A stretch of DNA of 43,091 bases from JACJYE01 sp964432875. GTDB lineage: Bacteria > Bacteroidota > Bacteroidia > Chitinophagales > Saprospiraceae. The position numbers and the translations under genes are program-made. Within the stretch, counting starts at the first letter, position 1, and every line of letters starts with the position of its first letter. The notes under the pieces are model-generated. The model was not told the DNA's origin. It made no database searches and saw only the letters and a list, made by a program, of their open reading frames with translations. The stretch is taken from contig CAYSPJ010000035.1 of the NCBI GenBank assembly GCA_964432875.1, positions 1 to 43,091 of the forward strand, read 5' to 3'. Shown piece by piece: positions 1 through 7,334 of this stretch.

Positions 1-197
1 TTATCGCTTAGCCCTGATTTGCGGCGATACACAAAATCAAGGCCGAAACCCCAGCGGTTGTTCTTATTTAATTGGTTGATCTCCGTTTTTGAGCAAAAGA
101 CGTTGTGGGGATAGATGATTTTGCTTTCCTGCGCAGGAAGGGTAGAAAAGAGGAGCGTGCATATACCCAAGGCCTGGATAAGTTGGCGGGTTTTCAT
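1..197 (-). CDS. N-terminal part of a secreted protein, cut by the window edge
   Basis: Read on the minus strand, an ATG at 195-197 opens a frame that runs off the left end of the window (about 65 codons visible). It begins with a clear signal peptide (MKTRQLIQALG, then a hydrophobic stretch ending near LPAQ), so the product is exported. The visible mature part contains NNRWGFGLDFVYRRKSGL, which resembles the start of an outer-membrane beta-barrel and could belong to the DUF2490 group common in Bacteroidota; that family guess is weak because most of the protein is missing. A TATTTTTG -7 element lies about 35 bases upstream of the start on the same strand. Confidence 0.6.
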   Translation of the reverse strand, partial: MKTRQLIQALGICTLLFSTLPAQESKIIYPHNVFCSKTEINQLNKNNRWGFGLDFVYRRKSGLSD

Positions 198-231
198 AAG
201 TATAGTTGTGGGTTGTCATCATTGAATTTAG

Positions 232-239
232 CAAAAATA
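232..239 (-). promoter_or_regulatory. Putative -7 element for the gene at the left edge
   Basis: The minus strand reads TATTTTTG, matching the Bacteroidota -7 consensus TAnnTTTG, about 35 bases before the ATG at 197. No good TTTG -33 element is visible at the expected 19-base spacing, so this is only a candidate. Confidence 0.35.
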
Positions 240-366
240 CGGAATCCGCTGAAATATCCCCCATTTTGCTGACTCATTCATCAGCCTAGGTTGATTCGCG
301 ACAATTTTCGATGCGCGACGGGCACGTCCTGGTTTAGTAGAATATTTTGGATTGGCGGCAATTTGG

Positions 367-1815
367 CTAATCTTGCCAAGGCTTGGCATATTCCTCCCGA
401 ATTGCTGCCTGCCCTTCAGAAGGGCGGGTGCTGGCCAGGTATTGCAGGATGTTCTTTTTCTCAATCAAACCCGCTTTCTGTTCAACCTTGACTAGCAGGG
501 CGAGAATCTGCTGGACCCGGATAACGTCATTTGCCAGGAAAGATACTTTTAATTGCACTGCTGCCCGCCGGAGGAAGCCACGGGCATTTTCAAGAAAACG
601 CACATCCAAAGCCAGGTTTTTCATGCTCCAGTACATTTGGCGGAACAGCAATACATTGGAAGTGGCAATTGCGCCTATCTTAAGGATTTTTAGCCCCAGG
701 CTGTCTTCTCCGCCCCAAAAGAAGCTGTAGCTATTGAGGAAGAAAAACTCGGCGATGAAAAAGAGGCCGTAAAACAACAGGAAAACCAGCCGGTTAGAGC
801 CTTGGGTGAGCGCCAGCCGGTCAATTTTAGTGCGCATCAGCCAGCAGTATTTCAAGTATGATTCCAGGGCGAAGATGGCTTCCGGCTGGAGTTTTTGATA
901 AGCTTGGTGGATCAAGTAATTACTCTCCAACTGGGATGAGTAGGAGCCTTCGATAGGCACTTGTTTACTCAGCAATTCCTTGATGTGATGATTGGCTTGT
1001 GCCAGGTGGCTGCCCTGGTGAAAAGCGGCTATATAGCGGAAAAAGAATTCGGCCCGCCCCTGCTTTTCCGCTTCTGTCCAGTTGGCCACTTCGTTATCCT
1101 CGGTTGCGTCAATCCAGTTTGAAGCTTCAACTACATGTTCATGCAGCGGGCTTTTAATCAAGTACTGAGCGTAGCTCTCTACCGTGCCCCGCTGCAAGGC
1201 CTCTTGCCATAGTTCATCTTCCTGCAGGCGGTTGATGGCGGCTTTGGCTTTTTTAGTGTACTTGCTGTATGGATAGGACTGAAGGAAATGGTAGTAGCTT
1301 TCTACTTCGTGCTGGTCGGCAGCATCTTGCCAGGCCAGCTCCAGTGCCGCTATGTAAGCCGCAGTCTCCTGGCATATCACCTGAAGTCTCTCAAAAATAT
1401 GCTCGTACGCTTCATGCGGGCTGCTCCAGTCGTTGCCCAGGATAGGCCGCTGTCCCTCGGGCAAGGTGATTGCCCCTTGGAAGGGGGTGTCGGCCACATC
1501 CCATGACCTGCTCAGCAGCGCAATCAGTTTCAGGCGTTTGAGTTTATGCTGGCGCGCCAGCTCTTCTAGTGCGGCTATACCCGGGGGGAGGTTAGCCATT
1601 AGGCTGACGCTGAAGAGGAAGAGGAAGAGATCGGCCTGTCCGATAAGCTGCGTCAAACGGGTGGTACCGAAGCTTTCCAGGCAGTAATACCGGACCTCGC
1701 CCAGCAAGCCGCGCTCCTGTAGCAGGAGCAGGTAATCGGCCAGTCCTTGCCGCAGTAGCTCGTCTTTTTCAGAATAGACAAATACAGTATTGGGTTTGGG
1801 CATTTCAACCCCCAT
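367..1815 (-). CDS. TIR-like domain protein with helical repeats and two membrane segments
   Basis: A 482-residue protein. Residues 9-145 look like a bacterial TIR domain: a first strand and loop TVFVYSEKDELLRQGLADY, a later hydrophobic strand ADLFLFLFSVSLMAN, and a tail LPEGQRPI followed by a W-S-S-P-H-E-A segment, the pattern seen in many prokaryotic TIR proteins, which often cleave NAD+. Residues 155-285 carry three degenerate repeats of about 42 residues (Trp at about 162, 203 and 246; pattern W..A....ve.Y..Yl...P), probably helical. Two hydrophobic segments follow (about 342-360 and 374-396), then a basic helical tail. It stands alone, divergent from the lipoprotein gene at 1930. A second ATG at 1803 is an equally good start. 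A defence or cell-death role is inference; the catalytic Glu cannot be assigned with certainty. Confidence 0.7.
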   Translation of the reverse strand: MGVEMPKPNTVFVYSEKDELLRQGLADYLLLLQERGLLGEVRYYCLESFGTTRLTQLIGQADLFLFLFSVSLMANLPPGIAALEELARQHKLKRLKLIALLSRSWDVADTPFQGAITLPEGQRPILGNDWSSPHEAYEHIFERLQVICQETAAYIAALELAWQDAADQHEVESYYHFLQSYPYSKYTKKAKAAINRLQEDELWQEALQRGTVESYAQYLIKSPLHEHVVEASNWIDATEDNEVANWTEAEKQGRAEFFFRYIAAFHQGSHLAQANHHIKELLSKQVPIEGSYSSQLESNYLIHQAYQKLQPEAIFALESYLKYCWLMRTKIDRLALTQGSNRLVFLLFYGLFFIAEFFFLNSYSFFWGGEDSLGLKILKIGAIATSNVLLFRQMYWSMKNLALDVRFLENARGFLRRAAVQLKVSFLANDVIRVQQILALLVKVEQKAGLIEKKNILQYLASTRPSEGQAAIREEYAKPWQD

Positions 1816-1874
1816 GAGCTATTGGCTTTAGTGTCGGCTAATATAGACATTAACGATTGATTTGCCCTTCTTTT

Positions 1875-1905
1875 TTTGCTAATCCTGCCAATATCTATAT
1901 CTTTG
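1875..1905 (+). promoter_or_regulatory. Bacteroidota-type promoter of the 1930 lipoprotein gene
   Basis: TTTG at 1875-1878, a 19-base spacer and TATCTTTG at 1898-1905 match the Bacteroidota consensus TTTG-N19-TAnnTTTG. The implied transcription start near 1910 leaves an untranslated leader of only about 20 bases before the ATG at 1930. Confidence 0.65.
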
Positions 1906-1929
1906 CGCATCAAATATCAACAACAGCAC

Positions 1930-2382
1930 ATGAAATTAACAACTATTGCAGTACTTACTTTGATGGTGAGCCTTATTTGGGCTTGCGGCAATGAGGGCAG
2001 CAGCAATGCAGGGCAGGATGCTAACAGTACCTCGCCGGCAGCAATCACTACTCCGGCGGCGAGTGGTAGCGTACAACACTATACCTGTCCTAACAATTGT
2101 GCAGGTAGCGGTGGGGAAACGGCAGGCAGTTGCCCGGTTTGCGGCACTGCTTACGTGCACAATGATGCCTACCACAGCCAACCAAGCAATGCTCCTGCAC
2201 CAAGTGCACCCACTGCTGCTCCGGAAATGCAAATGCAGCCACCTACCGCTGAACCAGCCCAGAATGCTGCCGGCGTTTGGCACTATGTTTGTAGCGCTGG
2301 CTGTGCCGGCGGTTCCGGCACTCAGGGCAATTGCCCAATGTGCGGTGGCGCCATGCAGCACAACCAGGCTTACCACCAGTAA
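1930..2382 (+). CDS. Small lipoprotein with two Cys-rich metal-binding-like modules
   Basis: A 150-residue lipoprotein. The ATG at 1930 is chosen because it gives a type II signal peptide with lipobox I-W-A-C (lipidated Cys19) and sits about 25 bases after a good promoter. After a Ser/Ala/Pro-rich linker, two homologous modules follow: one starts HYTCPNNCAGS and ends SCPVCGTAYVHNDAYH; the other starts HYVCSAGCAGG and ends NCPMCGGAMQHNQAYH. Each has two Cys pairs plus C-terminal His residues, recalling the heavy-metal-binding YTCPMHP...CPxCGM modules of Bacteroidota efflux proteins but with a Gly/Ser-rich insert. Zinc or copper binding at the cell surface is inferred; no efflux gene is adjacent. 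Confidence 0.75.
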   Translation: MKLTTIAVLTLMVSLIWACGNEGSSNAGQDANSTSPAAITTPAASGSVQHYTCPNNCAGSGGETAGSCPVCGTAYVHNDAYHSQPSNAPAPSAPTAAPEMQMQPPTAEPAQNAAGVWHYVCSAGCAGGSGTQGNCPMCGGAMQHNQAYHQ

Positions 2383-2687
2383 TCATCGTTCAAAGAAGGC
2401 CACCCTGTGCCTGCTCGCTAGCGAGCAGGCACAGGATATGGCAGTTGGCTTGGGTAGCTAAGCCTTCGCGGGGTAAGGCCTCTGTTTGAAAACAAAAGGG
2501 CCCAGCCAGGCCATCCTTGGCAGTTATTTCAAAGTAACTCATCATCGATTTATCCTTCCAAAGCCGTGCATTGAGCTCTCCCTCGGTAGTTAAAGCGAGC
2601 CATTAGCGCCGGCAGCTCCTGCCTCTAACCGGCAATCTTGCCTCTCTATAACATATCGGGATTGAGGCATATCTCAAGCCTGCTGAA
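2383..2687. other. Convergent intergenic region, no gene seen
   Basis: This 305-base gap between the lipoprotein gene (plus) and asnS (minus) holds the 32-bp palindrome at 2404-2435 and smaller hairpins (GGCTT/AAGCC around 2452-2470). The only frames are short, overlap asnS or lack coding character. No RNA gene was recognised. Confidence 0.5.
2404..2435. repeat. Perfect 32-bp palindrome
   Basis: CCTGTGCCTGCTCGCT at 2404-2419 is followed directly by its exact reverse complement at 2420-2435. It lies 21 bases after the lipoprotein stop, in the convergent gap before asnS. There is no T-tract after it on either strand, so it is not a classical intrinsic terminator. It may be a transcription-end hairpin for both genes or a dispersed palindromic repeat. 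Confidence 0.8.
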
Positions 2688-4142
2688 TTAAAACTCCGCA
2701 TTGCCCGGTGTGCGCGGGAAGGCGATGACATCGCGGATGTTGCCCATGCCAGTGATAAACTGCACCATGCGCTCAAAGCCCAAGCCGAAGCCGGCATGAG
2801 GGGCGCCGCCGAACTTGCGCAGTTCCAGATACCACCATAATTCTTCTGCGGCTACGCCCATGGCCTCCATACGTTGGAGCAGCACCTCATAGCGCTCCTC
2901 GCGCTGCGAGCCGCCAATGACTTCGCCAATACCTGGAAAGAGGACGTCCATCGCCGCTACGGTATCGCCGGGCACATCTTCAACGGCCTCATTGAGGCGC
3001 ATGTAAAAGGCTTTGATAGATGCCGGGTAGTTGCGCACAATAACGGGTTTCTGAAAATGCTTTTCCACTAGGTAGCGCTCGTGTTCGGCTTGCAGGTCTT
3101 TGCCCCACTCCACCGGATACTCGAATTTGCCCTTCTTGTATGGTTTGGAATTCCGGAGGATTTGCACCGCTTCCGTATAAGTGATGCGCTCAAAGTCATT
3201 GTCGGCCACAAAACGGAGGGTATCAATCAGCCCCATAGGGCGGCGTTGGTCTTGTGGCAGGCTCTTTTCCAGGTCCTTCAGGCGCTTATCCAGAAAATCC
3301 AGGTCATCCGGGTAGTTGTCCAGTACATAGCGGATGAGGTATTTACAGAAACTCTCCGCCAGGTCCATGTCGTCATAGATGTCGTGGAAGGCCATCTCCG
3401 GCTCAATCATCCAGAACTCGGCCAGGTGGCGGGAGGTATTCGAGTTTTCCGCCCGGAAGGTGGGGCCAAAAGTATAGACCTTACCTAGTGCCAGGGCACC
3501 GATTTCCGCCTGTAATTGACCAGAGACCGTCAAGTTGGTGGCTTTTTCAAAAAAATCCCGGCTGTAGTCAACCTGCCCATCCTCAGTGCGGGGAGGGCGG
3601 TCCAAATCTAGCGTGGTGACGTGGAACATTTCCCCAGCCCCCTCGGCATCACTCCCAGTGATGATAGGGGTATGCAAGTAGTAATACCCCTGGTCGTTGA
3701 AAAATTTATGGACGGCATAGGCGATGCCATGGCGGATGCGGAAGACCGCGCTAAAGGTGTTGGTGCGCAGGCGGAAGTGGGCATGTTCGCGCATGAACTC
3801 CATGCTCTGCGCTTTGGGCTGCATGGGGTATTGCTCCGGGTTGGACTCACCCAATATTTCGATGGCGGTGGCTAGCACCTCCACATCCTGCCCAGCCCCT
3901 TGTGATGCAGCCAATTGCCCGGTCACTTTGATGCAGGCGTGGAAGCTGACTTTCTTCAACAGTGCTTCTTCAAATTGCTCAAAATCAACGACTACCTGGA
4001 GGTTGTTCATGGAGCTGCCATCGTTTAGAGCGATGAAGCGGTTGGAACGGAAAGCCCGCACCCAGCCCATAACAGTAATTTCCTGGCCCAACCGGCCGGT
4101 ATAATCGGTGAGGATGGTTTTGATTTCAATGCGCTTGCTCAT
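2688..4142 (-). CDS. asnS: Asparaginyl-tRNA synthetase
   Basis: This 484-residue class II aminoacyl-tRNA synthetase charges tRNA-Asn with asparagine in the cytoplasm. Residues 1-105 form the OB-fold anticodon-binding domain (GWVRAFRSNRFIALNDGS). The catalytic core follows, with TPIITGSDAEGAGEMF, motif 2 in FGPTFRAENSNTSRHLAEFW, and motif 3 GFGLGFERMV at residues 451-460. Length is slightly above the E. coli enzyme (466). The ATG at 4142 gives the expected N-terminus. It is downstream of the DCC-family gene on the same strand, separated by 146 bases that carry a candidate promoter, so it is probably transcribed on its own. The 3' end faces the lipoprotein gene across a palindrome-containing gap. 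Confidence 0.97.
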   Translation of the reverse strand: MSKRIEIKTILTDYTGRLGQEITVMGWVRAFRSNRFIALNDGSSMNNLQVVVDFEQFEEALLKKVSFHACIKVTGQLAASQGAGQDVEVLATAIEILGESNPEQYPMQPKAQSMEFMREHAHFRLRTNTFSAVFRIRHGIAYAVHKFFNDQGYYYLHTPIITGSDAEGAGEMFHVTTLDLDRPPRTEDGQVDYSRDFFEKATNLTVSGQLQAEIGALALGKVYTFGPTFRAENSNTSRHLAEFWMIEPEMAFHDIYDDMDLAESFCKYLIRYVLDNYPDDLDFLDKRLKDLEKSLPQDQRRPMGLIDTLRFVADNDFERITYTEAVQILRNSKPYKKGKFEYPVEWGKDLQAEHERYLVEKHFQKPVIVRNYPASIKAFYMRLNEAVEDVPGDTVAAMDVLFPGIGEVIGGSQREERYEVLLQRMEAMGVAAEELWWYLELRKFGGAPHAGFGLGFERMVQFITGMGNIRDVIAFPRTPGNAEF

Positions 4143-4210
4143 GGTCGTATTTTCAGCTTGAATTTTTCTTGTAAATCAAAGGATCGGCCAAGCCGTTCCC
4201 AAAGAAGCTG

Positions 4211-4241
4211 CGAAAGTACAGGTTTTGATAGGAACGGGCAA
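4211..4241 (-). promoter_or_regulatory. Candidate asnS promoter
   Basis: On the minus strand TTG (4239-4241), a 20-base spacer and TACTTTCG (4211-4218) resemble the Bacteroidota -33/-7 elements with one mismatch in the -7 box. It would give a leader of about 65 bases before the asnS ATG at 4142. Confidence 0.4.
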
Positions 4242-4288
4242 GAAAAAACAGCATAAGTTCATCGCCTGCGAGGAATGGTGATTGAGCT

Positions 4289-4699
4289 TCACCCCAAAAA
4301 CCTTTCTTTCCATTCTGGCCTAGGCAACATGCACTGGTCTTCCTTGCCGAACCAGCGGTAGCGGTTGCGGGCGATCCAGTCATAGACCAGGTTGCGGAGG
4401 GAGCGGGGGAGGAGGATGAAGCCGTAGAGCAGCGGCCAGGGGCCGGGCAGGCGCTTAGCGGCTCGCAAAGCCGCATCAGACTTGGTGTAGAGCTGGCCGT
4501 TTTCGATCAGCACCACCGTATTGATGCCAGCGGGGGCTTCCGGGAATTGCCGCAGCAGTTCCTGCGCGGCTTCCGATTGCAGCGAAGCGAATCGGAACTG
4601 CCCCTCCGTATCGCGCTTCAGTACAAATTGCACACTGGCATTGCAGAGGTTGCATACGCCGTCGAAAAGCAAAATCGGGTGGGTGGTTTCGTTTTTCAT
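4289..4699 (-). CDS. DCC-family (DUF393) thiol-disulfide oxidoreductase-like protein
   Basis: A 136-residue protein whose N-terminus HPILLFDGVCNLCNASVQF contains the DGxCxLC signature (Cys16, Cys19) of the DCC/DUF393 family. That family is predicted to have a thioredoxin-like fold with the two Cys as a redox pair. Other family features are present: FASLQSEAAQELL, a central LYTKSDAAL, and a C-terminal RNRYRWFGKEDQC. There is no signal peptide, so it is cytoplasmic or loosely membrane-associated. Function in this family is poorly defined. It precedes asnS on the same strand, but the gap suggests no functional link. Confidence 0.85.
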   Translation of the reverse strand: MKNETTHPILLFDGVCNLCNASVQFVLKRDTEGQFRFASLQSEAAQELLRQFPEAPAGINTVVLIENGQLYTKSDAALRAAKRLPGPWPLLYGFILLPRSLRNLVYDWIARNRYRWFGKEDQCMLPRPEWKERFLG

Positions 4700-4754
4700 A
4701 TACGCTAAACAAATAGGCTAACCATTATGTTGCTGCGGCTTATGCTGTTCAAGC

Positions 4755-4851
4755 TTCGGTTTTATCGCTGCGAGGGAGTATTTTCGGGAAGTTAGCCTAG
4801 CTACCCACTGGCTTCCCGAAAGTTGTGGGCTGAGCAGCGACAGAACCTGAA
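4755..4851. repeat. Nested inverted repeat forming a ~97-base hairpin
   Basis: The outer arms TTCGGTTTTATCGCTGC (4755-4771) and GCAGCGACAGAACCTGAA (4834-4851) are imperfect reverse complements. Nested inside are the perfect 10-base arms TTTCGGGAAG (4782-4791) and CTTCCCGAAA (4812-4821). It sits between the DCC gene start and the end of the frameshifted T9SS gene, both on the minus strand. It could be a terminator for the T9SS gene, a structured RNA or a small dispersed element. No T-tract follows it. Confidence 0.6.
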
Positions 4852-4910
4852 TTGGTTTAGTATAAAATAGCCAGCGCCCCCGCAATCGGCCGGAAGCTGT
4901 TGCACCATTC

Positions 4911-6100
4911 TTAGCGCAGCAAAGTCACATCGCCTTGCATCATACGGGAGGTGGGCTGCCCATTAAAGTTTTCCGTGTAGCGCAGCAGCCAAAAGTATAC
5001 TTCAGCCGGGGCCGGTTTGCCTAGGAAGTTGCCATCCCAGGCATCAGCGAGCTGCGCAGATTGGAATATCTTTTCCCCCCAGCGGTTGAAAATCTGAAGG
5101 TCGTAGTCATCCACCTGGCAGGGGAAGAGCGGGCTGAAAAAGTCATTCAGCCCGTCGCCATTGGGCGTAAAAGCATTGGGCACGCCTGGCGGGCGATAGG
5201 CAACCTGGATGGGTTGGCGCTGTCGGCCACAGCCTTCGAGCCACAACTCGATGAAGAACTGCCCGCCATCGGGGAAGCAGATGGGCAGCGGCGAAATGCC
5301 AAAGGCGGAATCTTGGTCGGCACCGGGCCGCGCCCCGGCACATAAGCAAGGTGGACGGCGTCAAAAAGGCGTTGGGCATCGTTGGAGATTAAAGACTGCA
5401 CTAGTTCTAGTTCGCCTGCGGGCGAAAAGCGGGCGAGCAAAGCCGGGGTGGCGATGTTGTTGTTTTCGACGCTCCGCCCCAGGGCCCAGAGGCGCCCATC
5501 TTCATCGGCAACTACATCACGGAAAAAGCCGAAGCGCGTACCTTCTTGCCAGGAACGCTGCCAGAGCAGGCTGCCGTCTTCGGCTATTTTGACCAGGCTG
5601 TAAGACGCTTGCTGGCTGAACTCCTCTACGCCTCCGCAAAGGTTGTAGCCATCGGGCACTGGCAGGATACGGGTGTAAAAACCGCGGCGGGTGTCGTTGC
5701 CCAGGCGCTTGGCCCAGAGCACCGCGCCGTCTTGGCGGGAGAGCTTGGCGATGACGGAATAGGCATTGAGGCTCGGCAGCAAGCCGCCCTGCCCAATCGA
5801 AAACAGGGCCAGGATGTCGCCATCGGCTGTGGGCTGAAGGCTGGAGACGCCCCAGGCGCCGCCGGCGCCGCCATAATAGCGCCGCCACAACACGCCGCCC
5901 GAGGGTGCCATGACGACGACCAGGCCGCGGCTTTCTCCTTCGAAGCCAGCACCGCCAGCAATGATATCACCATTCGGCAAGGCCGCGATGGAGCTGAAAG
6001 ATGGATCTGCATTGCTAATGTAGCGATTAATAAAGCTTTGGCCATGCAACACGGCTTGGGACAAGCAGCAGATAAGGGCAAGGGTGAAAGATAGGCGCAT
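4911..6100 (-). pseudogene. Secreted T9SS type B sorting-domain protein, frameshifted near 5323
   Basis: The gene starts at 6100 with a signal peptide (MRLSFTLALICCLSQAVLHG). About 260 residues follow with repeated blade-like units (for example GDIIAGGAGF, DGYNLCGGVEEFSQ, EDGRLWALGRSVE), suggesting a beta-propeller. The last part, in another frame, is a gliding-motility-type C-terminal domain (VPNAFTPNGDGLNDFF, then FNRWGEKIFQS, then AWDGNFLGKPAPAEVYF) that would direct T9SS export and surface attachment. The two frames join cleanly if one G is restored in the CCCGG run near 5323-5324: ...VPGRGP then GADQDSAFGIS. The coding sequence on both sides is otherwise intact, so this is either a sequencing error or a very recent mutation. 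The full product would be about 396 residues. Confidence 0.75.
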
Positions 6101-6139
6101 AGCAGTTCAAGCTTAAAATATGTTTTACAACACTTGCTG

Positions 6140-6292
6140 TTACGGGAATGTTGCTGCTTTGGGCTGCCATTTGGGTGGTTGGCTTTTCAGCAAGTCGCGT
6201 TTTGTCAAATGCCAGCCTTCATCCCAAGAGCGTACCGCATAGTCCGTGCTGCCGTGGCTATCGCCACCGCCGTAAATGGTATGCGTTTGACT
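6140..6292 (-). pseudogene. Possible C-terminal gene remnant
   Basis: Within the 327-base gap 6101-6427, a minus-strand frame with no start codon runs 50 codons to a TAA at 6140-6142. It has coding-like codon use (GGC, AGC, GAC, CGC, CTG) and the peptide TIYGGGDSHGSTDYAVRSW. Another minus-strand frame just upstream (about 6217-6353, containing ILPKLLKELGHFSGIAAGKV) also looks coding-like. Together they may be the decayed end of a lost gene, but GC-rich DNA produces such frames by chance and no family was recognised. The rest of the gap shows nothing. Confidence 0.22.
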
Positions 6293-6427
6293 TTACCAGC
6301 CGCGATGCCTGAGAAATGGCCCAGCTCTTTGAGCAGCTTGGGCAGAATGGTTTTGGGGGAAATATTTTGCGTTCAAATCGGCATTGTTTCACTAAATTGA
6401 TTCTCTTTGTTGAGAAAAAAACCTCGG

Positions 6428-7063
6428 ATGGACGCTTCAATACCCATTAAAGCCAGATATAGTTTGCCATTTGGCCCGATTATCGTATTATTGCTGGCGC
6501 TGCTATTGATGTTAGCGATTTGGAATATCGGGGGCCGCCAAGCAGCGCCTTCTTTAGCGGAAACGCTGGAAAAGAAGCGGGGAGTCGCCGCTTCGCCGCA
6601 AATTTATGAAGCGGCGATCCTGCAGGCAGCCAGTGATTTGGCTTTTGCCTTGGGCGTCAACCTGGAAGACTACAACATCACGCTGGAGCAGTACGAGGCA
6701 TTGACCAAGGCAGCGGCGGAGAAGTTTGGGGATTGTGAGCAGTATCGCTTGCTTGCAATTACCCACCAAAATTTTCCTTGTTATACCTGCAGTTCAAAAG
6801 ATCGCATCGTTCTCGGCAGCGGACAAACGTTTAAAATAGGACAGACCTGCGCAAGCGAGGCATCCAGGTATGGCAAGCAGCTTCCGGAGCAAGGGTTGAA
6901 GTATTTTGCCGAATTTCAGGGGAATGTTTTTGAGGTTCTGGTGGCGGAATATATCAAATTGACGCTCTATAGAGTTAGTAAAGAACGAGAACTGATTATC
7001 CGGCAAAACGGTTTAAGTAATCAAGAACTACCGCTTCCTCCTGGCAATAAAATATTAAAGTGA
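6428..7063 (+). CDS. Membrane-anchored protein with a GIY-YIG-like, toxin-type C-terminal domain
   Basis: A 211-residue protein starting at the ATG at 6428; a TTG seven codons upstream is possible. One membrane segment (residues 14-35) is followed by an Ala-rich helical region (45-100). The last ~110 residues resemble C-terminal toxin domains of Bacteroidota polymorphic toxins with a GIY-YIG-like nuclease layout. They show a CYTC pair (118, 121), IVLGSGQTFKIGQT (127-140, the GIY-YIG position), Arg147 in SRYG, Glu174 in VAEYIKL, and Asn207 in the terminal LPPGNKI. This spacing of G-T, R, E and N matches the catalytic residues of that fold. The assignment rests on pattern recognition, not on a search. 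The stop at 7061-7063 is one base from the next ATG, implying translational coupling. Confidence 0.6.
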   Translation: MDASIPIKARYSLPFGPIIVLLLALLLMLAIWNIGGRQAAPSLAETLEKKRGVAASPQIYEAAILQAASDLAFALGVNLEDYNITLEQYEALTKAAAEKFGDCEQYRLLAITHQNFPCYTCSSKDRIVLGSGQTFKIGQTCASEASRYGKQLPEQGLKYFAEFQGNVFEVLVAEYIKLTLYRVSKERELIIRQNGLSNQELPLPPGNKILK

Positions 7064-7064
7064 C

Positions 7065-7334
7065 ATGATCTCATTATTCGTGGACAAGCAAACTGACGAA
7101 GCTACCATGAAGCTATACCAGCTCTTGGATGCCTTTGCTTTGCCCCAGGATGTCAACTTGACCATCAATAACATCCCGGGCGGCCGCTCCGGCATCCTGA
7201 TAGAAGACGGCGAAGTGGTGGATATCTCCCTGGCCAACTGCTACACGGTGGAGGACGTGGTGCGGGAACTGATCGCCTTGATCGCGAGAGGGGAGGAGGC
7301 GCGGGAGACGAAGCCCGTGGGGGAGGTTTTGTAG
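7065..7334 (+). CDS. Small hypothetical protein coupled to the toxin-like gene (candidate immunity protein)
   Basis: An 89-residue acidic cytoplasmic protein starting one base after the stop of the preceding gene (TGACATG). It has no signal peptide or membrane segment. The sequence looks like one compact alpha/beta domain, with SGILIEDGEVVDISLANCY followed by the helix TVEDVVRELIALIARGEEA. No known family was recognised. Its coupling to a gene that looks like a nuclease toxin makes an immunity or partner role plausible, but this is inference from position only. A GC-rich hairpin (AGGCCC / GGGCCT, about 7337-7357) lies just after its stop and could end the transcript. Confidence 0.55.
   Translation: MISLFVDKQTDEATMKLYQLLDAFALPQDVNLTINNIPGGRSGILIEDGEVVDISLANCYTVEDVVRELIALIARGEEARETKPVGEVL

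Noticed and set aside
4153..4476. A 107-codon minus-strand frame overlapping the DCC-family gene and the asnS leader
   Set aside because: It is out of frame with the DCC signature and covers the candidate asnS promoter.
4755..4851. Interpretation as a tRNA or known riboswitch
   Set aside because: There is no cloverleaf, anticodon arm or known aptamer core, and no gene directly downstream in a suitable orientation.
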